This document shows positions 62,042 to 64,000 of a stretch of 64,000 nt of DNA, piece by piece. A program made the translations under genes and the position numbers. Source of the DNA: Hyphomicrobiales bacterium (GTDB lineage: Bacteria > Pseudomonadota > Alphaproteobacteria > Rhizobiales > Rhizobiaceae). Within the stretch, counting starts at the first letter, position 1. Each line of letters opens with the position of its first letter. The notes below the pieces were generated by a model. It saw nothing but the letters and a program-made list of their open reading frames with translations, was not told the origin of the DNA and searched no databases. The stretch is taken from NCBI GenBank assembly GCA_900473805.1, contig UCMS01000027.1:62001-126000 (forward strand), given 5' to 3'.

Positions 62042-62551
62042 ATGGAACAGACACATGACTCGAGCCAGTTGGAAATGGTGGTGTTGATGACACCCGACAT
62101 GGCGAATTTTTCCGGAAAAGTGCATGGCGGCGCGCTGCTCAATCTGCTGGACCGGGTCGCCTATTCCTGCGCCTCGCGCTATTCCCAGCAATATGCGGTG
62201 ACCCTCTCGGTCGATCAGGTGGTCTTCCGTCAGCCGATCCATGTCGGCGAACTCGTGACCTTCCGCGCCTCGATCAACCATGCCGGCCGCACGTCGATGG
62301 AAGTCGGTATTCGCGTGGAAGCCGAAAACATCCGAACCGGCGAACGACGCCATACCAATTCCTGTTACTTCACCATGGTCGCCGTCGATGCCGAGGGCCG
62401 TCCAACTGCTGTGCCGCCCTATGAGGCGAAGACGGAAGTCCGCAAGCGCCGCCAGCGCGCCGCCGAAATTCGCCGGGCGCTGCGGCTGGAGTTCGAAGCG
62501 CGTTTCAAGGAGGCGAGCCAGGTGGCCGACGCACAGGAAGCGAATGGCTGA
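62042..62551 (+). CDS. Acyl-CoA thioesterase, hotdog fold (YciA/BACH-like)
   Basis: A 169-residue thioesterase. MVVLMTPDMANFSGKVHGGALLNLLD contains the active-site loop (Asn then His-Gly-Gly), and VDQVVFRQPIHVGELVTF and TGERRHTNSCYFTMVAV are typical of cytosolic acyl-CoA hydrolases. ATG 62042 follows GGGAAAGG. A charged helical tail (KRRQRAAEIRRALRLEFEAR) ends the protein. It probably hydrolyses short or medium acyl-CoA. Confidence 0.9.
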   Translation: MEQTHDSSQLEMVVLMTPDMANFSGKVHGGALLNLLDRVAYSCASRYSQQYAVTLSVDQVVFRQPIHVGELVTFRASINHAGRTSMEVGIRVEAENIRTGERRHTNSCYFTMVAVDAEGRPTAVPPYEAKTEVRKRRQRAAEIRRALRLEFEARFKEASQVADAQEANG

Positions 62552-62599
62552 TAGCCGCGTCTGCGTCGGCCGTTATCGACGATTGCTCCGCACATCTTA

Positions 62600-63127
62600 T
62601 CAGGCGCTGACGGCCTGATAGGCACGGCGGAAATAGACGAGGGCTTGTTCCCGGTCGCCGCCGCGGACGTCGACAACACGGCACATCAGGATGAAATGCG
62701 TCCCCACCTCGACCGTCTCGGTCACCTCGCAATCGAAGGAGACGAGCGCGTCTTCGAGAAGCGGCGCCCCCGTTTTGCCGGCTTTCCAGCGAGCGGCGGC
62801 GAAGCGATCCGCCATGGGCGTCTTGCCGCCGAAGAGTGAGGAGACGGTTTCGTGGCCGGGAGCCAGCGCATTGACCGACACGACCTTGTTTTCCATCACC
62901 GCCGGGGCAGCCGAGCTCGTCCTGTTGAGGCAGACGAGCAGCGTTGGAGGATCGTCGGTGACGCTGGTGACGGCCGTGGCCGTGAAGCCTGCGCGGCCAC
63001 CCGGCCCGTCGCTCGCGATGACGTTCACGGCCGCGGCAAGCGAGGCCATGCCGTTGCGATAGATTTCCCGCGTGACCGGCGTGCGTGGAATGCCGGAGCC
63101 GGACGGGGCGAGGTGGGGCTCGGTCAT
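62600..63127 (-). CDS. Flavin reductase family protein
   Basis: A 175-residue NAD(P)H:flavin oxidoreductase-like protein. [42 protein letters not shown] is the flavin-binding core, and [23 protein letters not shown] the C-terminal part. ATG 63127 follows AAGAGGA. It lies downstream of the FMN-dependent monooxygenase at 63187 and probably supplies it with reduced flavin as a two-component system. Confidence 0.9.
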   Translation of the reverse strand: MTEPHLAPSGSGIPRTPVTREIYRNGMASLAAAVNVIASDGPGGRAGFTATAVTSVTDDPPTLLVCLNRTSSAAPAVMENKVVSVNALAPGHETVSSLFGGKTPMADRFAAARWKAGKTGAPLLEDALVSFDCEVTETVEVGTHFILMCRVVDVRGGDREQALVYFRRAYQAVSA

Positions 63128-63186
63128 GACGGGTCCTCTTGGTGAACTCAGGAACTGGCTTGCAGAGGCGCAATCGTCGCGGTCGC

Positions 63187-64000
63187 TCAAAACTCCCGCA
63201 GGTTATCGCGCAACAGGTCGTGGGCGTAGCTGGTCCGGGCCAAGCCGCGCTTCTGGAGGGCGGGCACAAGTCCATCGGCGACTTCCATGAGATAGCGGCG
63301 TGAGACGCGCAGCACTGGCGTCGTCACCAGGAAGCCATCACCGCCGACCTCTTCCATCACCTCGCCCATGCGCTCGGCCACCTGGTCGGGGGTACCGATC
63401 AGTTCGACAGAGGAAACGAGGCCACCGCCGCCGGAGACGACCAGTTCACGCAAGGTCTTGCCGCTGCCCCATTGCTGGAACTTGTCGAGCGAACCGGATT
63501 CGCCATTGGTCACGAGCTTTTCAGGCAGCGGCTTGTCGAGATCGAATTGCGAGAAATCGATCTCGGTGATCGCCGAGATGGAGGCCAGCGTATCGGTAAT
63601 GAAATAGTCAGACGAGACCTGCCGCTTATACTTCTCCTGCGCTTCGAACTCGGTTTCGCCCAAGGTCGGCGTGATGCAGAACAACACCTTGATCTCATCG
63701 GGATCGCGGCCGATCTTGGTCGCCCTGGCTCTGATATCATCGCGGAAGGCCTTCATCTCGGCAGGACCCGAGGCGACGGAAATGATGGAGTCTGCAAAGC
63801 GGGCGGCAAAGTCGCGGCCGCGCGGCGAAGCACCGGCCTGGACATAGATCGGCCGGTGCTGGGGCGACGGCACGGTGTTGAGCGGTCCACGCACCTGATA
63901 GTGCTTGCCGACATGGTCGATGGTCCGAACCTTGGTCGGGTCGACATAAACGCCCTTCTCGCGGTCGAGGACGACGGCATCCTTGTCCCAGCTGTCGAAG
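63187..64000 (-). CDS. FMN-dependent monooxygenase, NtaA/SnaA/DszA family (3' part)
   Basis: The reading frame stays open to the right edge, so only the C-terminal 270 residues are here. The leftmost-translated part reads [20 protein letters not shown], then [20 protein letters not shown] and [21 protein letters not shown], which are diagnostic of NtaA-type long-chain luciferase-like monooxygenases. [13 protein letters not shown] is near the end. With the flavin reductase it would form a two-component oxygenase acting on an organic N- or S-compound; substrate unknown. Confidence 0.92.
   Translation of the reverse strand, partial: FDSWDKDAVVLDREKGVYVDPTKVRTIDHVGKHYQVRGPLNTVPSPQHRPIYVQAGASPRGRDFAARFADSIISVASGPAEMKAFRDDIRARATKIGRDPDEIKVLFCITPTLGETEFEAQEKYKRQVSSDYFITDTLASISAITEIDFSQFDLDKPLPEKLVTNGESGSLDKFQQWGSGKTLRELVVSGGGGLVSSVELIGTPDQVAERMGEVMEEVGGDGFLVTTPVLRVSRRYLMEVADGLVPALQKRGLARTSYAHDLLRDNLREF

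Noticed and set aside
62598..62620. 8-bp hairpin at the end of the flavin reductase gene as a two-way terminator
   Set aside because: It overlaps the stop codon and coding sequence and has no U-run on either strand; may be incidental.

Overview
The window looks like chromosome or chromid DNA of a Rhizobiales alphaproteobacterium (Rhizobium, Agrobacterium or Sinorhizobium type). The reasons are a C-P lyase operon with a hexapeptide acetyltransferase and paired PhnE permeases, a MucR/Ros-family regulator, a PepSY protein, a DUF6894-type protein, GC-rich codon use, and a pseudaminic-acid capsule locus like the rhizobial rkp-3 K-antigen genes. No rRNA, tRNA or CRISPR was seen.

Region 1 (1-25.9 kb) is a phosphonate locus interrupted by a capsule locus. 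phnG-H-I-J-K-L plus the acetyltransferase run leftwards from 22442 to 17248, with phnF divergent at 22521. phnC-D-E and the start of a second phnE run leftwards from 2980 to 1. Between these halves (about 3.4-17.1 kb) lies a lower-GC block: pseB-C-F-G/H-I for CMP-pseudaminic acid, a Wzm/Wzt-type ABC exporter, three glycosyltransferases (one a 1019-residue two-domain protein with CMP-sialyltransferase-like and GT-D-like parts), and an opposed sugar-nucleotide epimerase. Right of phnF are an SDR oxidoreductase and an EptA-type phosphoethanolamine transferase.

Region 2 (26-51 kb) is a leftward Wzx/Wzy exopolysaccharide operon. It holds a phosphoglycosyltransferase, rmlB and rmlA, a possible 41-residue coupled ORF, a flippase, several GT2 and GT4 enzymes, an APH-like kinase, a thymidylate-kinase-like fusion, a polymerase, a FecR-like protein, a CpsB phosphatase, an OPX lipoprotein, a BY-kinase/Wzc, an O-antigen ligase-like protein, rmlC and rmlD, and a MucR-like regulator. 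Most genes overlap by ATGA or TGATG, so they probably form one coupled transcription unit making a rhamnose-containing polymer.

Region 3 (51-58.9 kb) holds a degenerate GGDEF/EAL protein with a coupled partner, a large autotransporter with a G9 tract in its beta-barrel coding region, and two convergent serine recombinases flanked by AT-rich, palindrome-rich DNA. Together these suggest a phase-variable surface module.

Region 4 (58.9-64 kb) is ordinary: an aldehyde dehydrogenase, a DUF6894-type protein, a possible 40-residue small protein, a winged-helix regulator, a hotdog thioesterase, a flavin reductase, and a truncated FMN-dependent monooxygenase.
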